A stretch of 64,000 nucleotides of DNA from Lentilactobacillus sp. SPB1-3 (lineage in GTDB: Bacteria; Bacillota; Bacilli; Lactobacillales; Lactobacillaceae): assembly GCF_026913205.2 (NCBI RefSeq), contig NZ_CP168151.1, positions 1,116,001 to 1,180,000 of the forward strand. Direction: 5' to 3'. Positions within the stretch are counted from its first letter, which is position 1. Each line of letters begins with the position of its first letter. Below the pieces are notes generated by a model. That model was not told the origin of the DNA. It did no database searches and saw only the letters and a list, made by a program, of their open reading frames with translations. The translations under genes and the position numbers were made by a program. This document shows positions 19,377-28,623 of the stretch, one piece after another.

Positions 19377-20588
19377 TTATCGTCCTCCATTCATAATTAA
19401 TTTTGCCACTTGATTAGAAGCTTGACCTGTTTCCCAAGAACAAAAGCGTTCATTAAAGTCTGCCAACTGGTGTTCAAAGCCTGGGAATTGACCATATTTG
19501 CAAAAATCGCTCAGCTTGTTGAAGAAATCTCCTTCATTGGTTACCAATGGGCCAGATAAATTGTCTGCTTGATAGTCAAAGTAAAATCCGCGTAATTCAT
19601 CCCGATAATGGTCTAAATCATACGCATAATACAATGTCGGTCTCTTTAAGTTAGCATAGTCAAACATCACCGAAGAGTAATCTGTAATCAGCATGTCAGA
19701 GATTAAATATAACTCATTGATATCATCGTCTGCTAACACACTAACCCGGTCCTCATATCCCGTTATGTCAATTTTATCCTTAACAAGGTAATGAGGTCTA
19801 ATAATTAGTTGCGTATCATCATCAAAACGGTCGAAAAATTTCTTTAAATTAAATGGTAATTCAAAATTATAAACGCCCTTCTGCTGATAATCATCATCAC
19901 GCCACGTAGGAGCATACAAAATTACTCTATGAGGCTGCTTACCTAGTAATTTTTGTTTGAGTCCCGCAATCTTTGTTTCATTGTTTTCAGTATATAAAAC
20001 GTCATTTCTTGGATAACCGATATTCAAAAAGTGATTATGAAATCCAAAAGCAGATTTAAAAATATCTTGAGAATATTGGTTAGGCGCAATTAAGACGTCC
20101 CAACGATCTGCCTCTTGTTGAAATTCTGCATGATACTTAGTCGTTGTAGTGCCAGGAATCTCAACATTTTCAATGTCTTTGCCCAATTTTTTCAAGGGTG
20201 TTCCGTGCCAGGTTTGAATATATCTAGTCCCACGATTTTTATGCCACCACAGTGGAAGACGTGAATTCATGACCCAATATTCCGAGGTGGCCATCAAAAC
20301 TGCCCATCTAGGAGTAAACCTACGAATCAATTTCATTTCTGGATGTGATTGTGCCAATCGTTGATATTCTGAAGGCTTCACACTGAAATAAGCAGTACCT
20401 TTATAAGTTGAATCCAGTTTAACTAATTCTTGATAAATCGCGAATGGATTGTCATTAATATCTCGTCCATTAAAGCTTTCAAACATTACCCGACCTTTTT
20501 TTACCGGAATACAAAGAAACCCATCGTTAATAACGATGAGCACTAGTCGAGCAATAAGTTTTATTAGTTGTTTAAATTTATTACCCAT
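19377..20588 (-). CDS. CDP-glycerol:glycerophosphate glycerophosphotransferase family protein (TagF/TagB-like)
   Basis: This 403-residue enzyme belongs to the CDP-glycerol glycerophosphotransferase family that adds glycerol phosphate to teichoic acid or related envelope polymers. Family motifs are YIQTWHGTPLKKLG, ILYAPTWRDD, IIRPHY and a C-terminal DYSSVMFDYA. An N-terminal hydrophobic stretch could mediate peripheral membrane contact. The MGNKFKQ start is preferred; a reading to 20618 would overlap tagG more. It cannot be separated by sequence alone into priming (TagB) or polymerising (TagF) type, and it is shorter than long TagF. Confidence 0.88.
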   Translation of the reverse strand: MGNKFKQLIKLIARLVLIVINDGFLCIPVKKGRVMFESFNGRDINDNPFAIYQELVKLDSTYKGTAYFSVKPSEYQRLAQSHPEMKLIRRFTPRWAVLMATSEYWVMNSRLPLWWHKNRGTRYIQTWHGTPLKKLGKDIENVEIPGTTTTKYHAEFQQEADRWDVLIAPNQYSQDIFKSAFGFHNHFLNIGYPRNDVLYTENNETKIAGLKQKLLGKQPHRVILYAPTWRDDDYQQKGVYNFELPFNLKKFFDRFDDDTQLIIRPHYLVKDKIDITGYEDRVSVLADDDINELYLISDMLITDYSSVMFDYANLKRPTLYYAYDLDHYRDELRGFYFDYQADNLSGPLVTNEGDFFNKLSDFCKYGQFPGFEHQLADFNERFCSWETGQASNQVAKLIMNGGR

Positions 20589-20601
20589 TATCTTTGCCTG
20601 C

Positions 20602-21411
20602 CTATATAAGGTCAACAAATCTTGACCGGAATTTGTAATGCAGATGTGATCCTACTAGTAAGAAGAACAAAACAAAACCCCAGAATACCAAGTTTAAAGT
20701 TCCTTGTTGCCAGAAATGTCCTTCATTAAACATGGCTTCTCTAAATCCGTTAACCACGTAGAAGAACGGATTTAACTCAAGAACACGAACCATTGGTGCT
20801 GGAAAGGCGTTAGTTTGGAAGTTAAACAAGACACCTGATAGGTAGAATAACATTCTCATAACAGATTGAAGTAAGATTTTGTAATCTCTAATCAAAACAG
20901 AGATAGTTGAATTAAAGATACCAAATGCGATTAACCAAGCAATCATACAAATGAAGTAGTAAATCCATTCAAACCAAGAAATTGTTGGAAAAACGTTGTT
21001 CAAAAAACCAATTAAAATGGTGAAAACCAACATGGTCCAAAAAGTCGTTAAATTGCTGACGATTTTAATTGTTGGCAAGATGCTGACTGGAAATTTCATT
21101 TTCGAAACCATACCAACTCGCTCATAAATACTCTTTGACGCATCTAGAGTAACTCGGTTCATGAAGAACCAAGGTGTAATACCGATTACCATCCAAGGTA
21201 AATAACCAATCCCATGAGTTGCATTACCATGTTTCAAACCGACACCGAAAACAATCCAATAAATTCCAATTTGAATCAATGGGTATAAATATTCCCACAT
21301 TAAACCTAAATAATGGCTTTGATACTCTGCTTTATCTTCGTAGCGTGAAATTCTGAAAATGATTCCCAAATTTTCAGCTTGTTCTTTAATTAATGTCCAT
21401 ACTTCTTTCAA
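20602..21411 (-). CDS. tagG: Teichoic-acid-type ABC transporter permease (TagG-like, ABC-2 family)
   Basis: This is a 269-residue ABC-2 permease with about six membrane helices, including GIYWIVFGVGLKHG, WTMLVFTILIGFL, FYLSGVLFNF and LVFWGFVLFFLLVG. It would export an undecaprenol-linked polymer together with a TagH-type ATPase. The start is TTG at 21409-21411 with GGAGAG upstream. It lies between two glycerophosphotransferase-like genes, which supports a wall polymer role. No ATPase partner is encoded beside it. Confidence 0.9.
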   Translation of the reverse strand: MKEVWTLIKEQAENLGIIFRISRYEDKAEYQSHYLGLMWEYLYPLIQIGIYWIVFGVGLKHGNATHGIGYLPWMVIGITPWFFMNRVTLDASKSIYERVGMVSKMKFPVSILPTIKIVSNLTTFWTMLVFTILIGFLNNVFPTISWFEWIYYFICMIAWLIAFGIFNSTISVLIRDYKILLQSVMRMLFYLSGVLFNFQTNAFPAPMVRVLELNPFFYVVNGFREAMFNEGHFWQQGTLNLVFWGFVLFFLLVGSHLHYKFRSRFVDLI

Positions 21412-21436
21412 AACGAGCTCTCCTTAAATTAAATAA

Positions 21437-22591
21437 TTAAAAGTTTTGTAAGTAATGTTCAATAACTCTATCCGATGCATTACCGTCATTAAAAGTATTC
21501 CAGCGTTTGTTAAATTCCTGAAAGTCCGAGGGTTGATCTGCCACAATTGCTGCTGCCAGTTCTTTGACAGTAAGTAGCGGTTTGTCGGGTAGCCAATCTA
21601 AGAAATCATTCTGGATTCCGGGATCTTGACGATATCTTTCTAAATCATACATAAAGAAAATAACTGACTTAGCATTTTTTAGCAAGCTAAAATCAAACAC
21701 CACCGAAGAATAATCGGTGACCAAGGTATCAGTAACGGTCAATAAGTCATTGGTTGAAAACTGATGGTAGAAGCGGATCCGTGGATTTCTAACTTCACGA
21801 ACTTTATCTTCGCGATCCTGAACTACAGGGTGCAATTTAATGACCACGATGGAATTAGGATCACTAGTAAGTGCATTGCTGACTCCGTTAGGTAATTTAA
21901 AATTACCATCCTCACGGTACGTCGGTGCGTATAAGATGACCCGTTTACCTTTTAATTCTGGAGCGGAACGAAAGATTCGGTCTCTGGAAGCCTGAATAGC
22001 TTCATCATCAAATAATTCATCCGATCGTGGATAACCCAACAGTTTCATCTGATTGGCTTTAGCATGATAACTTCTTTCGAATACTTGCCCCATGGATTCA
22101 GAAGACACTATGTAGTCATCAAATTTATCATACACTGACTCGAATCGTTTCTTATCAGAAGTAGTTCGATCATTTGTTGTTGGATCTTCCCAACCAAACT
22201 TTTTAATGGCACCATTTGCATGCCAAAGTTGAACTACCTTCATTTTAGGAGTTTTAACCAAGCCACCTAAAAATGCATAATAGTTATCACAAAAAATTAA
22301 TCTAGCACTCATGACCTTCGGGATTTTTCCCAAAACAAAGCTCACATTATCTTTAAAAGGTCTGGTAATAATACCGTAAGCAGCTAAATCTGTAGCTGCG
22401 GCCTCAGTGTTACTTCGATAATAAACCAAAAGTCGACTATTCTTCGGTTTTTTTGCAGCTAATTTTTTTATGAAATCTACATTATTATCAAAACTCATAA
22501 AGTAGACAATGTTTCTCTTTTTTCTAAACAAATTCAGAATCGACATGACCCTAATTAAAAAGAGATAAATCACTTTCAACACACTCACCAA
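21437..22591 (-). CDS. CDP-glycerol glycerophosphotransferase family protein (first gene of teichoic-type cluster)
   Basis: This is a second member of the glycerophosphotransferase family, up to 384 residues, with VQLWHANGAIKKFG, ILYAPTYREDG, VVIKLHPVV and TDYSSVVFDFS. An N-terminal hydrophobic segment is followed by a basic patch (FRKKRN). The longest reading starts at TTG 22589-22591. The best ribosome binding site, GGTGAG, overlaps the second and third codons, so a start at TTG 22577-22579 or GTG 22571-22573 is equally likely. It precedes tagG by 25 bases and probably leads the operon. Confidence 0.87.
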   Translation of the reverse strand: MVSVLKVIYLFLIRVMSILNLFRKKRNIVYFMSFDNNVDFIKKLAAKKPKNSRLLVYYRSNTEAAATDLAAYGIITRPFKDNVSFVLGKIPKVMSARLIFCDNYYAFLGGLVKTPKMKVVQLWHANGAIKKFGWEDPTTNDRTTSDKKRFESVYDKFDDYIVSSESMGQVFERSYHAKANQMKLLGYPRSDELFDDEAIQASRDRIFRSAPELKGKRVILYAPTYREDGNFKLPNGVSNALTSDPNSIVVIKLHPVVQDREDKVREVRNPRIRFYHQFSTNDLLTVTDTLVTDYSSVVFDFSLLKNAKSVIFFMYDLERYRQDPGIQNDFLDWLPDKPLLTVKELAAAIVADQPSDFQEFNKRWNTFNDGNASDRVIEHYLQNF

Positions 22592-22618
22592 TTTCTATTC
22601 AGATTCGTTAACCTGAGT

Positions 22619-22627
22619 ATTATAACA
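22619..22627 (-). promoter_or_regulatory. Extended -10 promoter of the teichoic-type cluster
   Basis: TGTTATAAT on the minus strand is a full extended -10 (TGnTATAAT), about 30 bases upstream of the first glycerophosphotransferase-like gene. No good -35 is seen, which extended -10 promoters tolerate. Confidence 0.6.
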
Positions 22628-22679
22628 TACTGCGTTCACGATTTTTTTGCCAACAACAATCGTAGATAATTCTTTAGAA

Positions 22680-23573
22680 TTAGGGCATCGGATCGTAAAA
22701 ACGACCAACGATTTTAACTGTATCTGATAATGAAGCAAATGCGTGTGGATCAGATTCAAGTAAGGCTTCTTCCAATTCCCCCATCTCATACCTCGAAATG
22801 ACCGTGAACAGAATCGTTTTTTGGTCATGTTGATATGCTCCTTCAGCATTATGCACGATGGTAATTCCTCGTCGTAAATGATTTTGAACACTATCAATCA
22901 CTGTGTTAGGCCGTGATGTAATGATCATAACTTGCATTCGCTGTTGTTTAGTATATGTCATGTCCATTACCTTAGCATTCACAATTAAACTCAAAACAGA
23001 ATAGAACGCGTATGGCCATCCATACATTAAACCGGCAGCTAAAATAATGAATACGTTAAACATAATATTGATTGAACCAATTGAGCGTCCAGTTCGATCA
23101 CGAATAACGATTCCCAAGATGTCTAATCCACCAGTAGAAATACCATTTTTCAAGGCAAGACCGGTACCAAAACCATTAACTGCCCCACCAAAAATGGCGC
23201 AAATAATGGGATCATGCGTTAGTTGAATCGGATGCATCATTTGAATCATTAAACTTGATAAAAACACGGTAAAGATGGTAAAAATCGTAAATTGGTGACT
23301 AATTGCCTTCCAAGCTAATAAAAATAGCGGAATGTTAAGTAAGAATAATCCCACACCAGTAGTAATAGTGATTGGTAAAAAACGTTCAGAAACAGTGGTC
23401 AATAATTGCGCAAAGCCTGTGATTCCTGAAGAATATATGTGTCCCGGTGTCCAAAAGAAATTAACCGCGATGGAAACTAAAATTGCGTAGATAAAAGAAG
23501 TTGATGCTTTGGTGATATAAGCATGTCGCTTAAGCACTTTTGAAACGTCGTCCATTAAATTAGCCATCCCCAT
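22680..23573 (-). CDS. yitT: YitT family membrane protein (DUF161/DUF2179)
   Basis: This is a 297-residue integral membrane protein of the YitT family, function not established. About five to six hydrophobic helices span residues 25-205. The conserved GGAVNGFGTGLALKNGISTGGLDILG segment lies in the middle (about 127-152), and a soluble DUF2179 domain (about 212-290) contains VMIITSRPN and VISRYEMGELEEAL. The first ATG (23571-23573) has no ribosome binding site. The ATG six codons in follows GGGGATGG and may be used instead. Confidence 0.9.
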   Translation of the reverse strand: MGMANLMDDVSKVLKRHAYITKASTSFIYAILVSIAVNFFWTPGHIYSSGITGFAQLLTTVSERFLPITITTGVGLFLLNIPLFLLAWKAISHQFTIFTIFTVFLSSLMIQMMHPIQLTHDPIICAIFGGAVNGFGTGLALKNGISTGGLDILGIVIRDRTGRSIGSINIMFNVFIILAAGLMYGWPYAFYSVLSLIVNAKVMDMTYTKQQRMQVMIITSRPNTVIDSVQNHLRRGITIVHNAEGAYQHDQKTILFTVISRYEMGELEEALLESDPHAFASLSDTVKIVGRFYDPMP

Positions 23574-23592
23574 TTAAATTTTATTCATATTG

Positions 23593-23598
23593 ATTATA
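23593..23598 (-). promoter_or_regulatory. yitT -10 box
   Basis: TATAAT on the minus strand lies 19 bases upstream of the first yitT ATG, between that gene and the aspS terminator. The only -35 candidate is the terminator T run, so this is a partial call. Confidence 0.4.
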
Positions 23599-23614
23599 TG
23601 CTTATTTATGTAAT

Positions 23615-23640
23615 AAAAAAGGCCGATTTTTAATCAGCCC
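23615..23640 (-). terminator. Terminator downstream of aspS
   Basis: GGCTGAT pairs with ATCGGCC (one G-U) around a short A-rich loop and is followed by a T run on the minus strand. It ends the hisS-aspS operon. Confidence 0.85.
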
Positions 23641-23650
23641 ATTTTTAATG

Positions 23651-25444
23651 CTATTTTTTGTCTTCATCATCATGTTCAGTGACGAAAATTCCTAAATCTT
23701 CTAATTGTTTATTAGCAACTGGTGCTGGGGCGCTAGTCAATGGTTCAACTGCTTTGGAATTCTTAGGGAACGCAATAACATCACGAATGTTATCACGATC
23801 AGCCAATAGGCGAACAAATCTGTCCAAACCAATTGCAAGACCACCATGAGGTGGAAAACCATAATCCAATGCCTCTAAGAAGTAACCAAATTGTGATTCT
23901 GCACTTTCTTTAGTAAATCCAAGTGCTTCAAACATTTTTTCTTGAATGTCGCGACGGTGAATACGAATTGATCCCCCACCTAATTCGAGACCATTTAAGA
24001 TAATATCGTAACTTTGAGCATACGCCTTGTGAGGATCTTCATCTTCATTCATCAAGTAATGAACATCTTCTTCATTTGGCATAGTGAATGGATGGTGAGC
24101 AGCTACATAACGCTTCAAGTCAACATCGTAATCAAACAATGGCCAGTCGACGATCCACAAGAAAGCAAACTTAGATTCATCGATCATATTTTGTTCTTTA
24201 GCAATTTGAACTCGTAAGTAAGCTAAGGTATTTGCAACAACCCGACTATTGTCAGCAGCAAATAATAATAAGTCACCGACTTTAGCCTCAGTAGTAGCCA
24301 AAATTTGATCTCTGACACCTTCATCAGCAAAGAACTTAGCAATTGGTCCTGAGAAACCATCATCAGTAACTTTCAACCAAGCAAGTCCTTTAGCGCCAAA
24401 GCGTTCGACATACTTACCAAAAGCATCTAAGTCTTTTCTTGAATAAAGGTCTGCCCCACCAGGAACAGCAATTGCTTTGACTTGGCCACCGTTTTCGACA
24501 GCAGAAGAGAATACCTTAAAGTCAACTGACTTCATAATTTCAGAAAGATCCTTCAATTCCATACCGAATCTAACATCTGGTTGATCAGTACCAAAGCGAG
24601 CCATTGATTCATCCCAGCTCATTCTGGCAAATGGCAATTTAACTTCAACTCCTAAAGCATCCTTCATAACTTTAGCAATTAAGCCTTCAGTTACTTCTTG
24701 AATTTCCTCAGGATCAGCGAATGACATTTCCATATCGATTTGGGTAAATTCTGGCTGACGATCACCACGCAAATCTTCGTCACGGTAACAACGAGCAATT
24801 TGGTAATATTTATCAAAACCGGCACCCATCAATAATTGTTTGAATTGTTGAGGTGATTGAGGTAGTGCATAAAATGAACCAGGATAAACTCTTGATGGAA
24901 CCAAGTAGTCACGGGCTCCTTCTGGAGTTGATTTAGTTAAAGTAGGAGTTTCAATATCAATAAATTCTTGTGAATCAAAGAAACTATGAACCGATTGAAT
25001 GATACGGTTACGCATCAAAATACTCCGTTGCATTTCTGGACGACGTAAATCAAGGTAACGATATTTCAATCTAAGTTCATCTGAAACATTGATGTTATCT
25101 TGAATGTAGAATGGTGGAGTTTTAGCAGTAGCTAAAATCTTAGCTTCTGTAATATCAATTTCAATCTTACCAGTTCTCATACGGTCATTAACTTCTTTAT
25201 CTGCTCTGGCAACGACCTTACCACGAACTTCAACTACATATTCCCCACGAAGTTGATCAGCGACTTTTAAAGCCTCTGGACCATATTCTTCACTAAATAC
25301 GAGTTGAACGATGCCCTTGATATCTCTTAGGTCAATAAAAATTAAACTACCTAAATCACGGCGTTTTTGAACCCATCCCTTAAGAACGACTTCTTCGCCG
25401 ATTAAATTCTCGTCTACTAATCCTGCATATGTTGTTCTTTTCAT
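23651..25444 (-). CDS. aspS: Aspartate--tRNA ligase
   Basis: This is a bacterial-type class IIb synthetase of 597 residues. It has an N-terminal OB anticodon-binding domain (about 1-105), the catalytic core with [23 protein letters not shown] and motif 2 [20 protein letters not shown], the bacterial GAD insertion (about 290-410), and motif 3 [13 protein letters not shown] near the C terminus. A charged HDDEDKK tail follows. The start lies 12 bases after hisS, so the two synthetases share one message and the T-box upstream of hisS. Confidence 0.97.
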   Translation of the reverse strand: MKRTTYAGLVDENLIGEEVVLKGWVQKRRDLGSLIFIDLRDIKGIVQLVFSEEYGPEALKVADQLRGEYVVEVRGKVVARADKEVNDRMRTGKIEIDITEAKILATAKTPPFYIQDNINVSDELRLKYRYLDLRRPEMQRSILMRNRIIQSVHSFFDSQEFIDIETPTLTKSTPEGARDYLVPSRVYPGSFYALPQSPQQFKQLLMGAGFDKYYQIARCYRDEDLRGDRQPEFTQIDMEMSFADPEEIQEVTEGLIAKVMKDALGVEVKLPFARMSWDESMARFGTDQPDVRFGMELKDLSEIMKSVDFKVFSSAVENGGQVKAIAVPGGADLYSRKDLDAFGKYVERFGAKGLAWLKVTDDGFSGPIAKFFADEGVRDQILATTEAKVGDLLLFAADNSRVVANTLAYLRVQIAKEQNMIDESKFAFLWIVDWPLFDYDVDLKRYVAAHHPFTMPNEEDVHYLMNEDEDPHKAYAQSYDIILNGLELGGGSIRIHRRDIQEKMFEALGFTKESAESQFGYFLEALDYGFPPHGGLAIGLDRFVRLLADRDNIRDVIAFPKNSKAVEPLTSAPAPVANKQLEDLGIFVTEHDDEDKK

Positions 25445-25456
25445 TTTGTCATTTCC

Positions 25457-26749
25457 TTACTCATCAAAATTATTGGTAATCACAGTATTAAAGTTCGTGG
25501 TAATTTCATCAATTGGTACACTAACTTCTTTTCCTGAAATCATAGACTTAACATTGGCTGTTTTATTTTCTAATTCACGATCACCAATGGTAATTGTAAA
25601 TTGGGCATTCAGCTTGTCAGCTGATTTAAACTGAGCTTTAGGCTTACGATCAAGATAATCTCGGTCAGCAGAGAAGCCATCATTTCTCAAAGCTTGGACG
25701 ATTTTAAGAGTGACTTCACTAGTGCCTTCACCAATACCAACCGCGTACACATCTAATTGGTCAAGAATTGGTAATTCTATATCTTGAGCATCTAATAAAA
25801 CCATCAATCTTTCGACACCCAAACCAAATCCGATACCTGGCATTTCAGGTCCGCCAAGTTCCTCAACTAGACCATTGTAACGACCACCAGCACAAATCGT
25901 GGTATATCCTTCACCCAATGACTTTGAATCAACCATAATTTCGAAAATAGTATGTGTGTAGTAGTCCAAGCCTCGAACCATAGTATCGTCAACGTCATAA
26001 TCAATTTCCAACGTGTCGAGTAAATGCTTAACAGCGTTGAAATGTGCTTGAGAGTCTTCTGAAAGATAATCCAAAATTGATGGAGCATCCTTGACGATTT
26101 CTTGATCTCGCTTATCTTTACTATCTAATACTCGTAACGGATTCTTGTGTAATCTAACTTTTGAATCATCACTTAGTTCGTCAAAATATGGATCTAAGTA
26201 ATCTATTAAGGCTTGGCGATAGTTGTCTCGAGTCTCTTGATCTCCTAAACTATTAATTGCTAACCGTAGACCCGTTAAACCAAGGCGTTTAAGGAAATTA
26301 ATAGCCATTGCGATTACTTCAACATCTAATTCAGGTTCGTTACTACCAAAAGCCTCGACCCCGATTTGATGGAATTCCCGCTGACGACCAGACTGTGGAC
26401 GTTCATATCTAAACATTGAACCCATATAGAATACCTTTACGGGTTTTTGGTGTTCGGGACCGTATAGTTTGTTTTCAACGAATGCTCGAACTACACCAGC
26501 AGTACCTTCTGGACGCAAACTAATATGTCTGTCACCTTTATCATGAAAATCATACATTTCTTTTGTTACTACGTCAGATGTGTCCCCACTAGTTCTAGAG
26601 AACACCTCAAAATTTTCGAACATTGGCGTCCGAATTTCGCGATAACGGTAATTGTCAAAGATCATTCTTGCTGTTTCTTCGATATAGCCCCATTTTCTCG
26701 CTTCATCTGGTAAAATATCGGCCGTTCCTTTTGGTCGTTGATATCTCAT
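25457..26749 (-). CDS. hisS: Histidine--tRNA ligase
   Basis: This class II synthetase charges tRNA-His; the product has 430 residues. Motif 1 ([13 protein letters not shown]), motif 2 ([21 protein letters not shown]), the histidine-specific [14 protein letters not shown] and [13 protein letters not shown] segments and motif 3 ([13 protein letters not shown]) are all present. A C-terminal anticodon-binding domain (about 330-425) follows. The start has GGAGGG upstream, directly after the T-box terminator arm. Confidence 0.97.
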   Translation of the reverse strand: MRYQRPKGTADILPDEARKWGYIEETARMIFDNYRYREIRTPMFENFEVFSRTSGDTSDVVTKEMYDFHDKGDRHISLRPEGTAGVVRAFVENKLYGPEHQKPVKVFYMGSMFRYERPQSGRQREFHQIGVEAFGSNEPELDVEVIAMAINFLKRLGLTGLRLAINSLGDQETRDNYRQALIDYLDPYFDELSDDSKVRLHKNPLRVLDSKDKRDQEIVKDAPSILDYLSEDSQAHFNAVKHLLDTLEIDYDVDDTMVRGLDYYTHTIFEIMVDSKSLGEGYTTICAGGRYNGLVEELGGPEMPGIGFGLGVERLMVLLDAQDIELPILDQLDVYAVGIGEGTSEVTLKIVQALRNDGFSADRDYLDRKPKAQFKSADKLNAQFTITIGDRELENKTANVKSMISGKEVSVPIDEITTNFNTVITNNFDE

Positions 26750-26761
26750 GAATAAGCCCTC

Positions 26762-26978
26762 CTAAAAATAAAAAGCACCCCTGTCATTGACAAGGGTGCT
26801 TCTCGCACGGTACCACCTTAATAAAACTCAAGAATAACGCTCGCGCGAATAGTAGTTACACTATTAACCTTACCAAAAAGTGTCATTCAGGATTTTTGTT
26901 ACGTCTTTTCACCGACCAGACGCTCTCTTAAAACAACATAAGCCCTACTGTTCTTTTCACCGGTTGTTTATTTAACTA
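26762..26978 (-). promoter_or_regulatory. T-box riboswitch ahead of hisS-aspS
   Basis: The leader holds the T-box sequence AGGTGGTACCGTGCG (26804-26818, minus strand). The terminator AGCACCC...GGGTGCT with T run is at 26766-26799. Stem I is built on ACC..AAAAG pairing with CUUUU..GGU. The 3' side of the specifier loop ends GACAC: GAC (Asp, 26882-26884) followed by A and the closing CUUUU helix, overlapping CAC (His, 26880-26882). Uncharged tRNA would relieve termination. Confidence 0.92.
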
Positions 26979-26984
26979 AATATA

Positions 26985-27013
26985 ACATTAGTCGAGAATT
27001 TAAATAATGTCAA
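26985..27013 (-). promoter_or_regulatory. hisS-aspS promoter
   Basis: A consensus TTGACA (27008-27013) lies 17 bases upstream of TAATGT (26985-26990) on the minus strand. The -10 is poor, but position and -35 fit the T-box start near 26978. Confidence 0.55.
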
Positions 27014-27026
27014 GATGATAAATCAA

Positions 27027-27054
27027 TTGCGTAAACCCATCTGTACATTATAAT
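27027..27054 (+). promoter_or_regulatory. Promoter of the amidase gene
   Basis: TTGCGT (27027-27032) and TATAAT (27049-27054) are 16 bases apart on the plus strand. The predicted start, near 27061, is only about nine bases from the ATG. Confidence 0.6.
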
Positions 27055-27069
27055 AGACTTACTGAATGA

Positions 27070-27927
27070 ATGGGATGGAAGAAATTGAAAAAAATCACAC
27101 AAAATCGTAGCTGGGTCATTGCTACATTAACTATTATCATTACACTAACTATTATGTTAGTTGCATTGTATGCTAACTCAGTAACAGTCAAAGTAAATTC
27201 ATTGAATTTACGGACAGGCCCAGCAATTACTTATTCAATCAAAGAAAAGGTTCATAAAGGTGAGCGACTACAAGTCATTGATAGAAAGAATGACTGGATA
27301 AAAGTCATTGCTCACCACAAAGACATCGGCTGGGTAGCTTCATGGTTGGTAGATAATCCTAAAGCCAACAGCGTAACCAGATTGTCAGAAGCAACCATTG
27401 CCATTGATCCTGGCCATGGTGGTAGCGACTCAGGCGCCTTATCAACTACCGGTCAAGAAGAAAAGAAATACACATTAATTTTCGCGACTAAGCTAGCAAA
27501 AACTTTGCGAGCCAAAGGTGCTCGCGTCATCATGACCAGAGACAGTAATAAAACCGTCGCGTTAGCTGATCGCCCTAAAATTGCAATTAAGAATTCCGCA
27601 AACCTATTTATTAGCATTCACTTCGATTCATCTGATGTTGCTAATGATGCGTCAGGTGTAACTACTTATTACTACCATCCTGGCCAATCAAAGACCCTGG
27701 CCAATTCGGTCAACAGTCAATTGACAAATTTACCACTACCTAATCGAGGTGCTGAATTCGGTAATTTCTTAGTGGTCAGAGACATTTCCATTCCGTCGAT
27801 TTTGATTGAAGGTGGCTACATCAATAACGATGGTGACTTTAAGCAAATTTCTTCTGCCAGTTACCAGCAACAATACGTCAATGATGTCACTAATGGAATC
27901 TACAACTACTTCAAAGATAACAATTAA
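27070..27927 (+). CDS. N-acetylmuramoyl-L-alanine amidase with SH3 domain
   Basis: This cell-wall hydrolase cleaves the amide between MurNAc and L-Ala. The 285 residues comprise a membrane anchor or uncleaved signal (about 15-35), a bacterial SH3 domain (about 38-95) with VNSLNLRTGPAITYS, and an amidase_3 domain (about 108-283). Zinc ligands and catalytic residue are visible: H116 in IDPGHGG, the E130-E131 pair in GQEEKKY, H184 in SIHFDSS and E247 in LIEGGY. There is no clear ribosome binding site before the ATG; a TTG at 27085-27087 preceded by GGATGGA is an alternative. It diverges from hisS. Confidence 0.92.
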   Translation: MGWKKLKKITQNRSWVIATLTIIITLTIMLVALYANSVTVKVNSLNLRTGPAITYSIKEKVHKGERLQVIDRKNDWIKVIAHHKDIGWVASWLVDNPKANSVTRLSEATIAIDPGHGGSDSGALSTTGQEEKKYTLIFATKLAKTLRAKGARVIMTRDSNKTVALADRPKIAIKNSANLFISIHFDSSDVANDASGVTTYYYHPGQSKTLANSVNSQLTNLPLPNRGAEFGNFLVVRDISIPSILIEGGYINNDGDFKQISSASYQQQYVNDVTNGIYNYFKDNN

Positions 27928-27934
27928 AAACAAT

Positions 27935-27970
27935 AAAAAAGGTTGAGGAAAATATCCTCAGCCTTTTATT
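27935..27970. terminator. Bidirectional terminator between amidase and HAD genes
   Basis: AAAAAGGTTGAGGA pairs with TCCTCAGCCTTTT around a 5-base loop, with A and T runs on both sides. It serves the convergent amidase and rel-dtd-HAD transcripts. Confidence 0.88.
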
Positions 27971-28610
27971 TTTGTTTTAAATAGTCTAGTAACTCTGATA
28001 ATGCAGTCACCCGAATATCAGGATTGCCAGTATGCAATATTGTTCGGTTAAGATCAAATAAAGCAGTGAAGACATTGGCGTTATTACCAGCTTCAACATC
28101 TAACTGTCTATCACCGATCATCATTGTTTGATCATTCGACAAATCATAAGTTTTCTTCAACCAGTTCAAAGAATCTGGTTTGGGCTTTCTGGGAAATTTA
28201 TCAGCAGAAGTGACAAAACCAGAAAATTTATCTAATAAATCAAATTTAGCCAGCAAATCTTTTGCCTGTTCATCCCGATGTGTCAACAGAAAGTTTCCAC
28301 CATCATTATTCAAGGCAAGGTCTAAGAGTTCATTTACTCCAGAAAATGGTTTAGCTGCCATGACCATTTGATCTTGGTATTTTTTATTGATTTCACCGAG
28401 TTTGGTTTCATCGACTCCATAAAAACTAGCATATTTCTTAAGTGCTGAACCAACAGAATGCTGTCTCATTACTACATAAATTTCGTGTTCATCAATCTCG
28501 ACACTATCGATTCCCAAATCATTTAAAGCTTTTGCAAATGCTTGCACCATCTGAGGATAAGTATCAAATAATGTTCCGTCAAAATCCCAAATCAAATTTT
28601 TAATCATCAT
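27966..28610 (-). CDS. HAD-superfamily phosphatase (phosphoglycolate phosphatase-like)
   Basis: This 214-residue HAD hydrolase has motif I DFDGTLFDT (9-17), a helical cap (about 18-85), motif II LLTHRD near 108-113, a lysine in PRKPKPDS and motif IV MIGDRQLDVEAG near 163-174. The substrate is not predictable. It is the last gene after rel and dtd, 13 bases after dtd, and probably co-expressed. Two adjacent ATG codons exist; GGAG spacing slightly favours the second (28605-28607). Confidence 0.85.
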   Translation of the reverse strand: MMIKNLIWDFDGTLFDTYPQMVQAFAKALNDLGIDSVEIDEHEIYVVMRQHSVGSALKKYASFYGVDETKLGEINKKYQDQMVMAAKPFSGVNELLDLALNNDGGNFLLTHRDEQAKDLLAKFDLLDKFSGFVTSADKFPRKPKPDSLNWLKKTYDLSNDQTMMIGDRQLDVEAGNNANVFTALFDLNRTILHTGNPDIRVTALSELLDYLKQK

Positions 28611-28623
28611 AAACTCCTAGTAA

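Noticed and set aside
22655-22690. Hairpin AATTC-TAAA-GAATT at the yitT end as a terminator.
   Set aside because: The stem is only five base pairs and no T run follows.
22595-22897. 100-codon minus-strand frame across the end of yitT.
   Set aside because: It is out of frame within the conserved DUF2179 domain and includes the promoter of the next operon.
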